From the NCBI GenBank assembly GCA_051002235.1, contig JBPCMN010000068.1, positions 1 through 34,732 of the forward strand: a DNA stretch of 34,732 nt, in the 5' to 3' direction. The translations under genes were made by a program, and so were the position numbers. The stretch is from JBPCMN01 sp013695115. GTDB lineage: Bacteria > Actinomycetota > Acidimicrobiia > IMCC26256 > JACDBD01. The notes below the pieces were generated by a model, which was given only the letters and a program-made list of their open reading frames with translations, had not been told where the DNA came from and searched no databases. The stretch's first letter is position 1. Each line of letters opens with the position of its first letter. Below, piece by piece: positions 10,421-18,325 of the stretch.

Positions 10421-11590
10421 TCAGCGCGCCCCCAGCAGCAGCTCGGTCACGAGCTGATCGAGCCGCTCGTGACCGTAGCCCTGGGCGGCGAGCCCGTCGA
10501 TGTCGACCGTCTCGGAACGCAGCGCCGCGAACCCCTCCGCGGTCGCGCGCTCGGGCAGTGTCGGTTCGGCCAGGCGCGCCGCCTGGGCGTCGCGCACCGC
10601 CGCCGTGATCTCGGCGTCGGCGTGGAAGCGCGCCACCTTCTCTTTCAGGATCAGGTAGGTGCGCATGCAGCCGCGGGCGAACTCCCACACGCCCTCGACG
10701 TTCTCGGTGCGGTAGGCGTGAGCGTCGAAGTGGCGCATGCCGGGCCAGCGGGCGTCCTCGAGCAGCTTCACCAGGTAGAAGGCGTCCTGCACACCCTCCG
10801 ACCCGAAGCGGAAGTCCTGGTCGTACTTGCCGATGCGCTGGGCGTTGAGGTCGATGTGGAAGAGCTTGTCGTGCCACAGCGTCTGCGCGACCGCGTGGTG
10901 GAACGACAGGCCCGACATGGTCTCGTGGGCGAATTCGGGGTTGAGCCCGACCATCTCGGGATGCTCGAGCTCGCCGATGAACGCGAGCGCGTGGCCGACG
11001 GTCGGGAGGAACAGGTCGCCGCGGGGCTCGTTGGGCTTGGGCTCGATGGCGAGCACGAGGTCGTACCCGCGGTCGCGGACGTACGCACAACAGGCGTTGA
11101 CGGCCTCGGCGTAGCGGTCGAGGGCGAGGCGGATGTCCTTGGCCGCGTCGCACTCCATCCCCTCGCGCCCACCCCACATCACGTACACACCCGCGCCGAG
11201 CTCGGCGCCGAGGTCGATGGCGTCGATGGTCTTGCGGAGAGCGTGGCGGCGCACCGCGGGGTCGTTGGCGGTGAAGGCGCCGTCCTTGAACACCGGCTGC
11301 GAGAACAGGTTGGTGGTCGCCATCGGCACCTTCATCCCGGTGTCGTCGAGGGCGCGCCGGAACCGCTTGAGGATGGCCTCGCGCTCGGCGCCCGACGAGC
11401 CCGGGGGCACCAGGTCGTCGTCGTGGAAGTTCACCCCGTAGGCGCCGAGGTCGGCGAGGCGGTGAACCGCGTCGACGGGGTCGAGCGGCGGCCGGGTCTC
11501 GTGGCCGAACGGGTCCCGACCCCGGTTGCCGACGGTCCAGAGCCCGAAGGTGAAGTGGTCGTCGGGAGTGGGGACATACGCGTCGCTCAT
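10421..11590 (-). CDS. xylA: Xylose isomerase
   Basis: Interconverts D-xylose and D-xylulose in a metal-dependent TIM barrel. The 389-residue length matches the short class I actinobacterial enzymes. Visible signatures include FTFGLWTVGNRGRDPFG (residues 13-29), the catalytic-histidine segment GVNFHDDDLVP with H56, MWGGREG (139-145), the metal/substrate segment EPKPNEPRGD with E183 and K185, and HIDLNAQR. ATG 11590 is chosen because AAGGAG lies seven bases upstream; GTG 11596 overlaps the ideal spacer. It starts 11 bases after the sulfatase stop and precedes xylB. Confidence 0.95.
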   Translation of the reverse strand: MSDAYVPTPDDHFTFGLWTVGNRGRDPFGHETRPPLDPVDAVHRLADLGAYGVNFHDDDLVPPGSSGAEREAILKRFRRALDDTGMKVPMATTNLFSQPVFKDGAFTANDPAVRRHALRKTIDAIDLGAELGAGVYVMWGGREGMECDAAKDIRLALDRYAEAVNACCAYVRDRGYDLVLAIEPKPNEPRGDLFLPTVGHALAFIGELEHPEMVGLNPEFAHETMSGLSFHHAVAQTLWHDKLFHIDLNAQRIGKYDQDFRFGSEGVQDAFYLVKLLEDARWPGMRHFDAHAYRTENVEGVWEFARGCMRTYLILKEKVARFHADAEITAAVRDAQAARLAEPTLPERATAEGFAALRSETVDIDGLAAQGYGHERLDQLVTELLLGAR

Positions 11591-11601
11591 GGTCACGCTC
11601 C

Positions 11602-13107
11602 TTACGAAAGGCCGAGGCGGACGAGCTGGTCGTCGGGGGCGTCGATCTCGACCAGCGCGGTACGCAGCGCGTCAGCCATCTCCTTCTCCACCTTGTCGTC
11701 GCTCCCGGCGAGGTTGCGTTCCTCGGCCGGGTCTTCGATCACGTCGTAGCAGTGGTTGCCGCTGAACTCGGTATACGCCCACCACGGCAGGAAGTCGCCG
11801 GCACCGAACGGCTGACGGATCACCGGAATGGTGGACCCCGGCATGCGGTCGAGGAACGCCCGGTCGTCGGGCAGCGGCAGCCGGAGGTCGGGACGGTGGT
11901 GCACCGGCATGGTCGACCACCGGTTCGACCACATGCTCAGCGGCGCGTTGTCGCCCACCGGCGCCCGGGCGTACTTACGCCCGTCAGCGTCGACCACATG
12001 GACCTCGCGGCCCCAGATCCCGCCCAGCGCGTGGTCGCGCACGGAACTGGCCTCGCCGGTGAGCAACGGCACCAGCGAGCGCCCGTGCGTCCGGTGGTCG
12101 ACGCCGACGTCGAACACATCCGCGATCGTGGCGAACAGGTCGACCGTCGTCGTGAGCGCGTCGACCGATCCCGCGTCGACGCCCGGCCACTGCACCAGCA
12201 GGGGCACATGCCCGAGCGGCTCGAACACCGGAACGCCGGGCTTGCCCCACACGTCGCGCTCGCCGAGGTAGTGGCCGTGGTCGGTGCACACGATGACCGC
12301 GGTGTCGTCGGCCCGCCCCGCGCGCTCGAGCGCCTCCAACAACCGGCCCAGCCAGGCGTCGATCATCGTGAGCTTGGCGCCGTACGACGCCCGGATCTGG
12401 CGGCCCTGGCGCTCGTCGATCATGCCGCTGCCGACACCCGCGCTGCTGTAGGGCGGCCACACCAGATGGGGCCCGTCCCAGTCGGGGTCGTACATCGATG
12501 CGTACGGGTCGGGCGTGTCGAAAGGCTCGTGGGGGTCGAACTCGTCGATGAAGAGGAGGAAGCGCTCCTCCGCCGGCGCCTCCTCGTCGAGCCAGCGGGC
12601 CGCCTCCCGCATCACCCGGGGTCCGGGGAAGTCCGCCTCGTCCCGGAACCAACCCCGCGACGAGTCGTAGGGCATGTGGCCCCGCCCGAAGCTCGGCGCC
12701 CCCACCCACGACGGGTCCGGGCGCGTGCGCCACAGGTCGGTCTCGTGGCCGCGCTGGTAGTCCCAGGCGCCGAAGTCGACGTGGTAGTTCTCGCCGCCCG
12801 ACTCGAACAGGTGGGGATGGTCCGACACCAACTTGGTGACGACGCCGGCGGCGCGCAGCGGCACCGTGATCGGTCGCTCCCACAGCTCGATCGAGCCCCA
12901 CGGCTTCCACAGGAAGTCGAGCGCGCCGCACAGGATGTCGTGGCGGGCGGGCATGCACGGCAGCGACCCGGTGTAGTGGCGGTCGAAGCGCACCGCGCCC
13001 GCCGCGAACCGGTCGAGCGTCGGGGTGTCGAACTCGCGGCTCCCGTACGCGCCCAACATGTGACGGTTGAGGCTGTCGAGCAGCACGACGATCGCGTTGC
13101 GGGGCAT
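11602..13107 (-). CDS. Cys-type sulfatase
   Basis: Arylsulfatase-superfamily hydrolase of 501 residues that should remove sulfate esters, probably from a carbohydrate given its operon. PRNAIVVLLDSLNRHMLGAYG starts the alkaline-phosphatase-like fold with metal ligand D11. C51-M-P-A-R55 is the CxPxR site, where Cys becomes formylglycine; Ala replaces the more common Ser. TDHGHYLGE carries further metal ligands. No signal peptide is seen, so it may act in the cytoplasm on imported sugars. The start is set at ATG 13107 (MPRNAIVV), because upstream in-frame codons look noncoding and overlap the divergent gene. The stop is followed within 12 bases by the xylA start, so all three genes are probably co-transcribed. 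Confidence 0.88.
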   Translation of the reverse strand: MPRNAIVVLLDSLNRHMLGAYGSREFDTPTLDRFAAGAVRFDRHYTGSLPCMPARHDILCGALDFLWKPWGSIELWERPITVPLRAAGVVTKLVSDHPHLFESGGENYHVDFGAWDYQRGHETDLWRTRPDPSWVGAPSFGRGHMPYDSSRGWFRDEADFPGPRVMREAARWLDEEAPAEERFLLFIDEFDPHEPFDTPDPYASMYDPDWDGPHLVWPPYSSAGVGSGMIDERQGRQIRASYGAKLTMIDAWLGRLLEALERAGRADDTAVIVCTDHGHYLGERDVWGKPGVPVFEPLGHVPLLVQWPGVDAGSVDALTTTVDLFATIADVFDVGVDHRTHGRSLVPLLTGEASSVRDHALGGIWGREVHVVDADGRKYARAPVGDNAPLSMWSNRWSTMPVHHRPDLRLPLPDDRAFLDRMPGSTIPVIRQPFGAGDFLPWWAYTEFSGNHCYDVIEDPAEERNLAGSDDKVEKEMADALRTALVEIDAPDDQLVRLGLS

Positions 13108-13142
13108 CACGCCCGGCCATGATCGCGTAGGGTGCCCCCGCC

Positions 13143-13850
13143 ATGACGAGCACACCTCCTCCCCCGTCCCCGGCGGCGCCGGTCGTGCCCGCGGCCCAAC
13201 GGGTCCGCGTCGCCTACGTCGACCGGCCCAACACCGACTACGTGTTCGAGGGCAGGGGGATGGTCATCTTCCTGATGATCGTCACCTGCGGGATCTACGG
13301 GTACTTCGTCTTCTTCCAGCTCATGCGGCGCATGCGCGACCACAACCGCCGCCGGCTCGAGTTGCTCGAGGGCGCCACCGAGCTGGCGTGGCAGCAGGCG
13401 AGCGAGCGGGGGATCGCCGAGGAGCTGCGCCCCAACTTCGAGCGTGTCTCCGGCCACCTCGGCGTGCTGCGGTCGATGACCCTCGACTTCCGCGATCCGG
13501 CGCTCTGGCTGGTGATCGCGCTCTTCAGTGGCGGCATCGGGCTCTTCGTGGCGTTCGTGTTCCTCGACCAGGACCTGGTGAAGCACGACCAGAACGAGGG
13601 CGCGATCGAGGCCGAGCTGTCGTACATCTACGGGCGGCTGGGACAGAACGTGCCCGCCCCCGACGTGGGCCGGGTGAAGGGCCAGCACAACTACGCCGGT
13701 CGGATCGTCGCCACCATCGCGTCGTGCGGCATCTACAGCTACTGGTGGTATTACGACCTGATGGACGACGGGAACATCCACTTCGGGCACAACTGGCCGT
13801 GGGAGGACGCGCTCGCGGCCGCCGTGTACCAGCTGACCGAGGCCGGCTGA
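13143..13850 (+). CDS. DUF4234-like membrane protein
   Basis: A 235-residue protein. A Pro-rich N-terminus of about 20 residues is followed by a pair of hydrophobic stretches around MIVTCGIYGYFVFFQLMRRMRDHN (residues 42-65), a central soluble helical part, another membrane stretch (DPALWLVIALFSGGIGLFVAFVFL) and a final SCGIYSYWWYYDLMDDGN. The CGIYxYxxxY motif appearing twice resembles DUF4234, a domain of unknown function in actinobacterial membrane proteins. ATG 13143 lies 35 bases from the divergent sulfatase start, so both promoters must overlap the opposite gene or this short gap. Confidence 0.65.
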   Translation: MTSTPPPPSPAAPVVPAAQRVRVAYVDRPNTDYVFEGRGMVIFLMIVTCGIYGYFVFFQLMRRMRDHNRRRLELLEGATELAWQQASERGIAEELRPNFERVSGHLGVLRSMTLDFRDPALWLVIALFSGGIGLFVAFVFLDQDLVKHDQNEGAIEAELSYIYGRLGQNVPAPDVGRVKGQHNYAGRIVATIASCGIYSYWWYYDLMDDGNIHFGHNWPWEDALAAAVYQLTEAG

Positions 13851-13881
13851 CGCGACGGACCAGGCGGAACCCTCACGTTGC

Positions 13882-14109
13882 CTAGCCGTCTTCCTCCTCG
13901 ACCTCGCGCTCGAACGCCTCGAGGTCGGTGACGATCGTGTCGACGTCGGCCTGGGCCCGGGCGATGCGGGTGCGGCAGCTCTTGATCAGCTCGCTGGCCC
14001 GCCGGACCCGCTCGGCGAGGACGTCGACGTCGAGCTGGTCGCCCTCGAGCTCCTCGAGGATCTCCTCGAGCTCGGCCATGGCCTCGGCGTAGCCGGGGGC
14101 ATCGCTCAC
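13882..14109 (-). CDS. xseB: Exodeoxyribonuclease VII small subunit
   Basis: A 75-residue acidic helical protein that binds the large subunit XseA and is needed for exonuclease VII, which degrades single-stranded DNA from both ends. YAEAMAELEEILEELEG near the N-terminus followed by LDVDVLAERVRRASELIKSCRTRI is the standard XseB pattern. It lies one base after the stop of the 92-residue gene that separates it from xseA. Confidence 0.92.
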   Translation of the reverse strand: MSDAPGYAEAMAELEEILEELEGDQLDVDVLAERVRRASELIKSCRTRIARAQADVDTIVTDLEAFEREVEEEDG

Positions 14110-14110
14110 G

Positions 14111-14389
14111 TCATTCCCCGAGTCGGTTGCGAAGCTCGTTGTAGAAATCAGGGAAGAAGCGGGTGATGTCGTCGAGCTCGAACTCTTCCATGATCTCGGA
14201 GGCCGACTCCCGCTCGAGCAGGAAGGCGAACGTCTCGCGCAGCAGGCGCTCGGGTTCCATGTCGCCGAATCCGAGGTCGCCGAGCTCGTCGGCAGCCAGC
14301 CGGACCCGATGGGTGGTCGTCGTGCCGCCCTCGGTAACCCGGACGGCGTAGTACTCAGGCTCGAGATCGCTGATCTCGACGTTGCTCAC
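14111..14389 (-). CDS. Conserved small protein between xseA and xseB, unknown function
   Basis: A 92-residue acidic protein starting VSNVEISDLEPEYYAVRVTEGG and containing MEPERLLRETFAFLLERESASEIMEEFELDDITRFFPDF. GTG 14389 overlaps the TGA of xseA by four bases (GTGA), and the stop is one base from xseB, so it is fully embedded in the exonuclease VII operon. I do not recognise a characterised family. The short beta-rich start and helical end suggest a small regulatory or accessory protein; any link to exonuclease VII is inferred from position. Confidence 0.7.
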   Translation of the reverse strand: MSNVEISDLEPEYYAVRVTEGGTTTTHRVRLAADELGDLGFGDMEPERLLRETFAFLLERESASEIMEEFELDDITRFFPDFYNELRNRLGE

Positions 14390-15717
14390 TCGTCGCTCTC
14401 CTCGTGGGTCGCGGGCGGCGCCACTGACTCGATTCGGCTCGAGGTCGCGCCCGCGGCGAACTCGGTGAATAGCACGTCGTCGGGCGCAAGACCATCCACA
14501 CCCTTGAGGACGCTCCCGCCGTCGTCCCGGGTGATCGAGTAGCCCCGCTCCAGCACCCGGCGGGGGTCGAGGGCCCGCAGCCGGGCCTCGCCGCCGTCGA
14601 GCTGGCGGACCGCGCCCCGGCTGAGCCGGGTGCCGGCGGCGACGAGGACGCGGCGGCGGTCGTCGAGCGTGGCCGCGGCTTCGCGCACCCCCCGCGTTCC
14701 CAGCTCCTCCAGCCGGACCCGACGACGCTCGAGCGCGGTCAGCTCCCGCACCAGCGCACCGGGCGCACCCCGACGCACCCGGCGGGCGCACTCCCCCATC
14801 TCCCGGGCGGCGAGCGCGCAGCGCGCCCGCGCCAAACCGGCGACGCCGCGCGACACCTCGTCGAGGCGGTCGACGAACTCGTACACCTGCTCGATGAGCG
14901 TCTGGGCGCAGGCGGTGGGCGTCTTGCAGGCGGTGTGCGCGACCTCGTCGGCGACGCTGCGGTCGACCTCGTGCCCGATGCCCGTGACGACGGGGACGGG
15001 CATGGCCGCGATCGCCCGGGCGACGTCTTCGGTGTCGAAGGGCGCGAGGTCGCTGCGGGAGCCGCCGCCGCGCACGATCACCACCGCGTCGACGGGTTGG
15101 TGCGCGAGCTGCCGCAGCGCCCACACGATCCGCTTCTGCGCCCCCGACCCCTGGACCCGCACGTCGGCCAGGCACACCCGGAACGCGAAGCCGCTCTCGC
15201 CGAGCTGCTCGACGAAGTCGTGGTAGCCGGCAGTGTCCGCGCTGCTGACGAGCCCGATGCGCAGTGGCACCATCGGCATCGCCAGCGCGCCGTTGGCGCG
15301 GAGCAGCCCCTCGCCCGCCAGCGCCTTGAGCAGCCGCTCGCGGTTGGCGGCCATGCCGCCGACGGTGAAGACGGGGTCGATGCCGTTCATCACCAGCTGG
15401 AGCTTGCCGCCGCCGGTCCAGAACCCCACCCGGCCCCGGATGCGCACCTCGACGTCGGGCTCGAGCTTGAGGCCGGAGTCCTTGAGCGCCCGGTTCACCG
15501 CGGGGCGGTCGTCCCGGAACAGCGCGACATCGATGCGGGAGAGCGGCCGTTCGCCCTTACCCGCCTTCTCGACCAGCTGGAAGTAAGTGTGCCCGAGCCC
15601 GGAGCGGTTGAGCCCCTGCACCTCGCCCTTCACCCAGACGTCGCGGGGGAACTTGTCGCGCACCGCGTCGCGGATCGCGACGTTCAGCTCGGTGACGGTG
15701 AAGGTCGGTTCGTCCAA
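14386..15717 (-). CDS. xseA: Exodeoxyribonuclease VII large subunit
   Basis: Catalytic subunit of exonuclease VII, 443 residues. The N-terminal OB-fold (about residues 5-105) contains VWVKGEVQGLNRSGLGHTYFQL and VRIRGRVGFW. The catalytic domain carries RIGLVSSADTAGYHDF, DAVIVRGGGSRSDLAPFD and PVVTGIGHEVDRSVADEVAHTACKTPTACA, all hallmark XseA segments. A coiled-coil region and a final RGYSIT strand complete the protein. The apparent start is TTG 15717 (MDEPTFTVTELN), eight bases after the stop of the upstream small gene and without a clear Shine-Dalgarno, so translation may depend on re-initiation. Confidence 0.94.
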   Translation of the reverse strand: MDEPTFTVTELNVAIRDAVRDKFPRDVWVKGEVQGLNRSGLGHTYFQLVEKAGKGERPLSRIDVALFRDDRPAVNRALKDSGLKLEPDVEVRIRGRVGFWTGGGKLQLVMNGIDPVFTVGGMAANRERLLKALAGEGLLRANGALAMPMVPLRIGLVSSADTAGYHDFVEQLGESGFAFRVCLADVRVQGSGAQKRIVWALRQLAHQPVDAVVIVRGGGSRSDLAPFDTEDVARAIAAMPVPVVTGIGHEVDRSVADEVAHTACKTPTACAQTLIEQVYEFVDRLDEVSRGVAGLARARCALAAREMGECARRVRRGAPGALVRELTALERRRVRLEELGTRGVREAAATLDDRRRVLVAAGTRLSRGAVRQLDGGEARLRALDPRRVLERGYSITRDDGGSVLKGVDGLAPDDVLFTEFAAGATSSRIESVAPPATHEESDE

Positions 15718-15725
15718 AGTGAAGA

Positions 15726-16016
15726 TCAGACGAAGTGGGCAGCGGCGAAGGCGATGCCCATCCCGGTCAGGAGGGTTCCGATCGTCCCGCGCAGCGTCCT
15801 GGTCTCGGCGCGATCGATCGCAGCGCTCAGTCGGTCGCTGAGCCGCTCAACGTCGCTCTTGGTTGCGACCCTGTGGTACTCGAGGTCACTCTTCGTCGCG
15901 ACGTCAGCCCAGCCGACCGGCGGTAGGTATTCCATCAGCGTGACGGCCTCGTCCTGGCCCAGTGCTCGTATGGCGGCTTGGTGCAGCGCGTGTCGTGCTC
16001 GCTCATCGACAGCCAT
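15726..16016 (-). CDS. Coiled-coil membrane protein, DUF1640-like (family copy 2)
   Basis: A 96-residue member of the small family in this window. The N-terminal helix ends in LMEYLPPVGWADVATKSDL, which holds the PPxGW and ATKxDL motifs. A second ATKSDVERLSDRLS and a coiled coil follow, then one C-terminal membrane helix (about residues 75-94). ATG 16016 follows GGGAGGG at four bases. A type A leader lies upstream. The stop is eight bases before xseA, so the leader promoter may also drive the exonuclease VII genes. Function unknown. Confidence 0.75.
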   Translation of the reverse strand: MAVDERARHALHQAAIRALGQDEAVTLMEYLPPVGWADVATKSDLEYHRVATKSDVERLSDRLSAAIDRAETRTLRGTIGTLLTGMGIAFAAAHFV

Positions 16017-16049
16017 GTTTCCCTCCCGGGACTACAGCATCAACCGAAA

Positions 16050-16094
16050 GGGGAGCCTTCGACGCCCGGTTCCCGAGGCGCGCTTCGAACACTA
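16050..16094 (-). promoter_or_regulatory. Type A leader element, copy A1
   Basis: Read on the minus strand, a -10-like TAGTGT (16094-16089) precedes a hairpin with seven-base arms GGGAACC and GGCTCCC around the loop GGGCGTCGAA. One position of the stem is mismatched on the minus strand but would be a G-U pair on the plus strand. The element closely matches copies at 19843-19886 and 21588-21633 and lies before a gene of the same family. Confidence 0.6.
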
Positions 16095-16113
16095 GACGAA
16101 CGTATGTTCCCGA

Positions 16114-17346
16114 TCAAGCCCGGTTCCGCAGGCGCCAGATCGCGCCCGCAGCCATGAGCGCGAGCGCCGGGCCGGGGACGCCGAGCGCGTCGCCGTTCTT
16201 CTTCCCCTTTTTCTTCTTCTTGGCCTTCTCGAACGGGCCCGTCACCACGTACGTGATGCCACCGTCTCCGCCCCGCTGCGAGCTGAGGTAGAGGTGCTTC
16301 CCGTTCGGCGCGAATGCCGGCCCGGCCAGCTCGCTGCCGGACTGCCCGGTGAGTCGCAGCAGCGGCGTGACCTGGCCGTCCAGCGTGACCAGCAAGAGCT
16401 CCTGCTCTTCGGGCTGGTCCTCGGCCACCAGCAGCTCGCCCGTCGGCGTCATCGTCAGGTTGTCGACGCTGCTGACGGGCGAGCCGTCGTCCGCGGCCGC
16501 GTCGTAGAGGATCTCGAGCGTCTCGGCCCGGGCGTCGTAGGACCAGATCTTCCGGTCGCCCTTGGTCGTGAAGTAGACGACGCCGGCGTGGTACCAGACG
16601 CCCTCGCCCCCGTTGAATTCGGTGCTCTCCGGAACCTGCTCTCGGATCGGAACGGCTTCGGCGGCTGGGTCGGGTACGGCCAACCACGTCACGCGTTTGC
16701 CGTCGACCGTCGCCACCTCGAGCTCGCCCGCGGCTAGGTCGGGGTACTCGGTCGGCGTGAACCGGTAGAAGCGACCGTTCGGCTGGTCTTCGGTGAGGTA
16801 GAGCTGCCGGCGCTTCGGATCGACCGCCACCGCTTCGTGGGAGAACACGCCGAGCGCGGGACGGGCCACGGCCGCCTCGGCGCCGGTCGGATCGCACTCC
16901 CACACCTGTCCCGTCGGGTGCTCCTCGCACGACAACCACGTGCCCCACGGCGTCGGCCCGCCGGCGCAGTTGAGCTGGGTGCCGCCGAGGATGCGGTAGG
17001 CGTCGAGCAGCTCGCCCTTCCGGTCGAAGGTGCTCGCGCTGGCGCCGGCGTCGGGCCTGCCCGCCTCGCTGTTGGAGACGTAGATCCAGCCCCTCCCCTT
17101 CGCCTCGAACGTGGCGCCGCCGTCGGGGAACCGGTGCCACGGGTAGGCGCTGGCACCGACGGGCTCGCCGGCACGGGCGATCTCGCGGGCGGTGAACTCC
17201 TCGGGCAGCATGAGCCCGTTGGCGTCGGGCGGGAGCAGCGGGCCGTAGTCGCCGCCGTCGCCCGCGGCGAGTGCGGGGAGCGCCGGGGCCAGGGCCGTGG
17301 CCGCCCCACCGCCGACTCCGAGCCTGAGAAAGTCTCGCCGGTTCAC
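16114..17346 (-). CDS. Tat-exported DUF839/PhoX-like protein with C-terminal anchor
   Basis: A 410-residue secreted beta-propeller protein. MNRRDFLRLG is a twin-arginine signal ending near ALPALAA. The propeller contains CAGGPTPWGTWLSCEEHP, VFSHEAVAVDPKRRQLYLTEDQPNGRFYRF, and FNGGEGVWYHAGVVYFTTKGDRKIW, which are DUF839 hallmarks. Relatives include the PhoX alkaline phosphatases, which use Ca and Fe, but metal ligands cannot be confirmed by eye. After a Lys-rich linker (KAKKKKKGKK) the protein ends in VPGPALALMAAGAIWRLRNRA: a short Pro-Gly motif, hydrophobic helix and basic tail that looks like a PEP-CTERM-style sorting signal. It starts with GTG 17346. Confidence 0.8.
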   Translation of the reverse strand: MNRRDFLRLGVGGGAATALAPALPALAAGDGGDYGPLLPPDANGLMLPEEFTAREIARAGEPVGASAYPWHRFPDGGATFEAKGRGWIYVSNSEAGRPDAGASASTFDRKGELLDAYRILGGTQLNCAGGPTPWGTWLSCEEHPTGQVWECDPTGAEAAVARPALGVFSHEAVAVDPKRRQLYLTEDQPNGRFYRFTPTEYPDLAAGELEVATVDGKRVTWLAVPDPAAEAVPIREQVPESTEFNGGEGVWYHAGVVYFTTKGDRKIWSYDARAETLEILYDAAADDGSPVSSVDNLTMTPTGELLVAEDQPEEQELLLVTLDGQVTPLLRLTGQSGSELAGPAFAPNGKHLYLSSQRGGDGGITYVVTGPFEKAKKKKKGKKNGDALGVPGPALALMAAGAIWRLRNRA

Positions 17347-17364
17347 GGCGGGGACCGTACCCCG

Positions 17365-18255
17365 CTAGTCCCCGCCGTCCACCTTCACCAGGTGGTCGTG
17401 GAAGAAGGCGATGGTGTCGTCCATCACGTCGGCGGAGAACTGACGGGAGTGGCGGCTGCCGGGGAGCACCAGGAGCTCGTTCTCGACCCCGGCCGCGTCG
17501 AGCGCGTCCACCAGCGGTTGCACCAGCGTGAGCGGCACGAGCTCGGCCTCGGAGTTCGCGAGGAGCATCGGCGGGTCGCTCTCGTCGGCGTGCGTGAACG
17601 GCGACGCCTCCTCGGCGCGCTCGGCGGGGCAGTCACCCGGCGTGCAACCGAGGAAGGTCGGGATCGCCCCGTTGCTGGGTGGCGTGCCCGCGTCGACCAG
17701 CTCGGCGACCGACGTCAGGTCCATGGGTCCCGACCACGACACCACCGCCGCCACCCGCGGGCCCTTCTCGAGCGAGCCGTCGCCGAGCGTGCCGAGCATC
17801 CCGACGAGGTGCCCGCCGGCCGAGCCGCCCAGGGCGCCGATGTGGTCGGGATCGATGCCGTACGCCTCGCGCTGAGGCTTCTTGCGCAGCCACTTCACCG
17901 CCGCCTGCACGTCCTCGACCGCGGCGGGGTAGGTGTGCTCCGGCGCCAGCCGGTAGTTCACCGACACGGCCACGAACCCGGCCTCGGCGAGCTGGGTGCC
18001 TTCCCGGGCGAAGTTCCCCCGGTCGCCTTTCTGCCAGCCGCCGCCGTGGACGACCAGCACCGCGGGTCGGTCCTCGCCGTCGCCGGCGGGCACGTATACG
18101 TCGGCGGTTAGCTGCTCGCCGTCGACGGTGCGGTAGGTGACGTTGGCGTCAACGGCCACCCCGCCGGACTCCTGCGCCGACACGGGCGAGGTCGGGACGA
18201 GGAGCCCGGCGGCGGTAACGACGCATGCGGTGAGCCGTCGCATCCCCCACATCAT
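17365..18255 (-). CDS. Secreted alpha/beta hydrolase (esterase/lipase, HSL type)
   Basis: A 296-residue hydrolase with a signal peptide (RRLTACVVTAAGLLVPTSPVSA). HGGGW at residues 70-74 forms the oxyanion hole; S145 in GGSAGG is the nucleophile; H269 in GSRHSRQF is the catalytic base, with an acidic partner between them. This matches the hormone-sensitive-lipase-like carboxylesterases that act on short acyl esters or on acetylated sugars. ATG codons at 18255, 18252 and 18243 are all in frame; the first is given, but none has a strong ribosome site. It is divergent from the beta-lactamase-fold gene. Confidence 0.85.
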   Translation of the reverse strand: MMWGMRRLTACVVTAAGLLVPTSPVSAQESGGVAVDANVTYRTVDGEQLTADVYVPAGDGEDRPAVLVVHGGGWQKGDRGNFAREGTQLAEAGFVAVSVNYRLAPEHTYPAAVEDVQAAVKWLRKKPQREAYGIDPDHIGALGGSAGGHLVGMLGTLGDGSLEKGPRVAAVVSWSGPMDLTSVAELVDAGTPPSNGAIPTFLGCTPGDCPAERAEEASPFTHADESDPPMLLANSEAELVPLTLVQPLVDALDAAGVENELLVLPGSRHSRQFSADVMDDTIAFFHDHLVKVDGGD

Positions 18256-18325
18256 CGCCCATTTCGGTCAGCGCTCGATCAGGCGACCGTGAGCACCGGA
18301 TGAGCCCGCGTGCGAGGCTTCCGTC

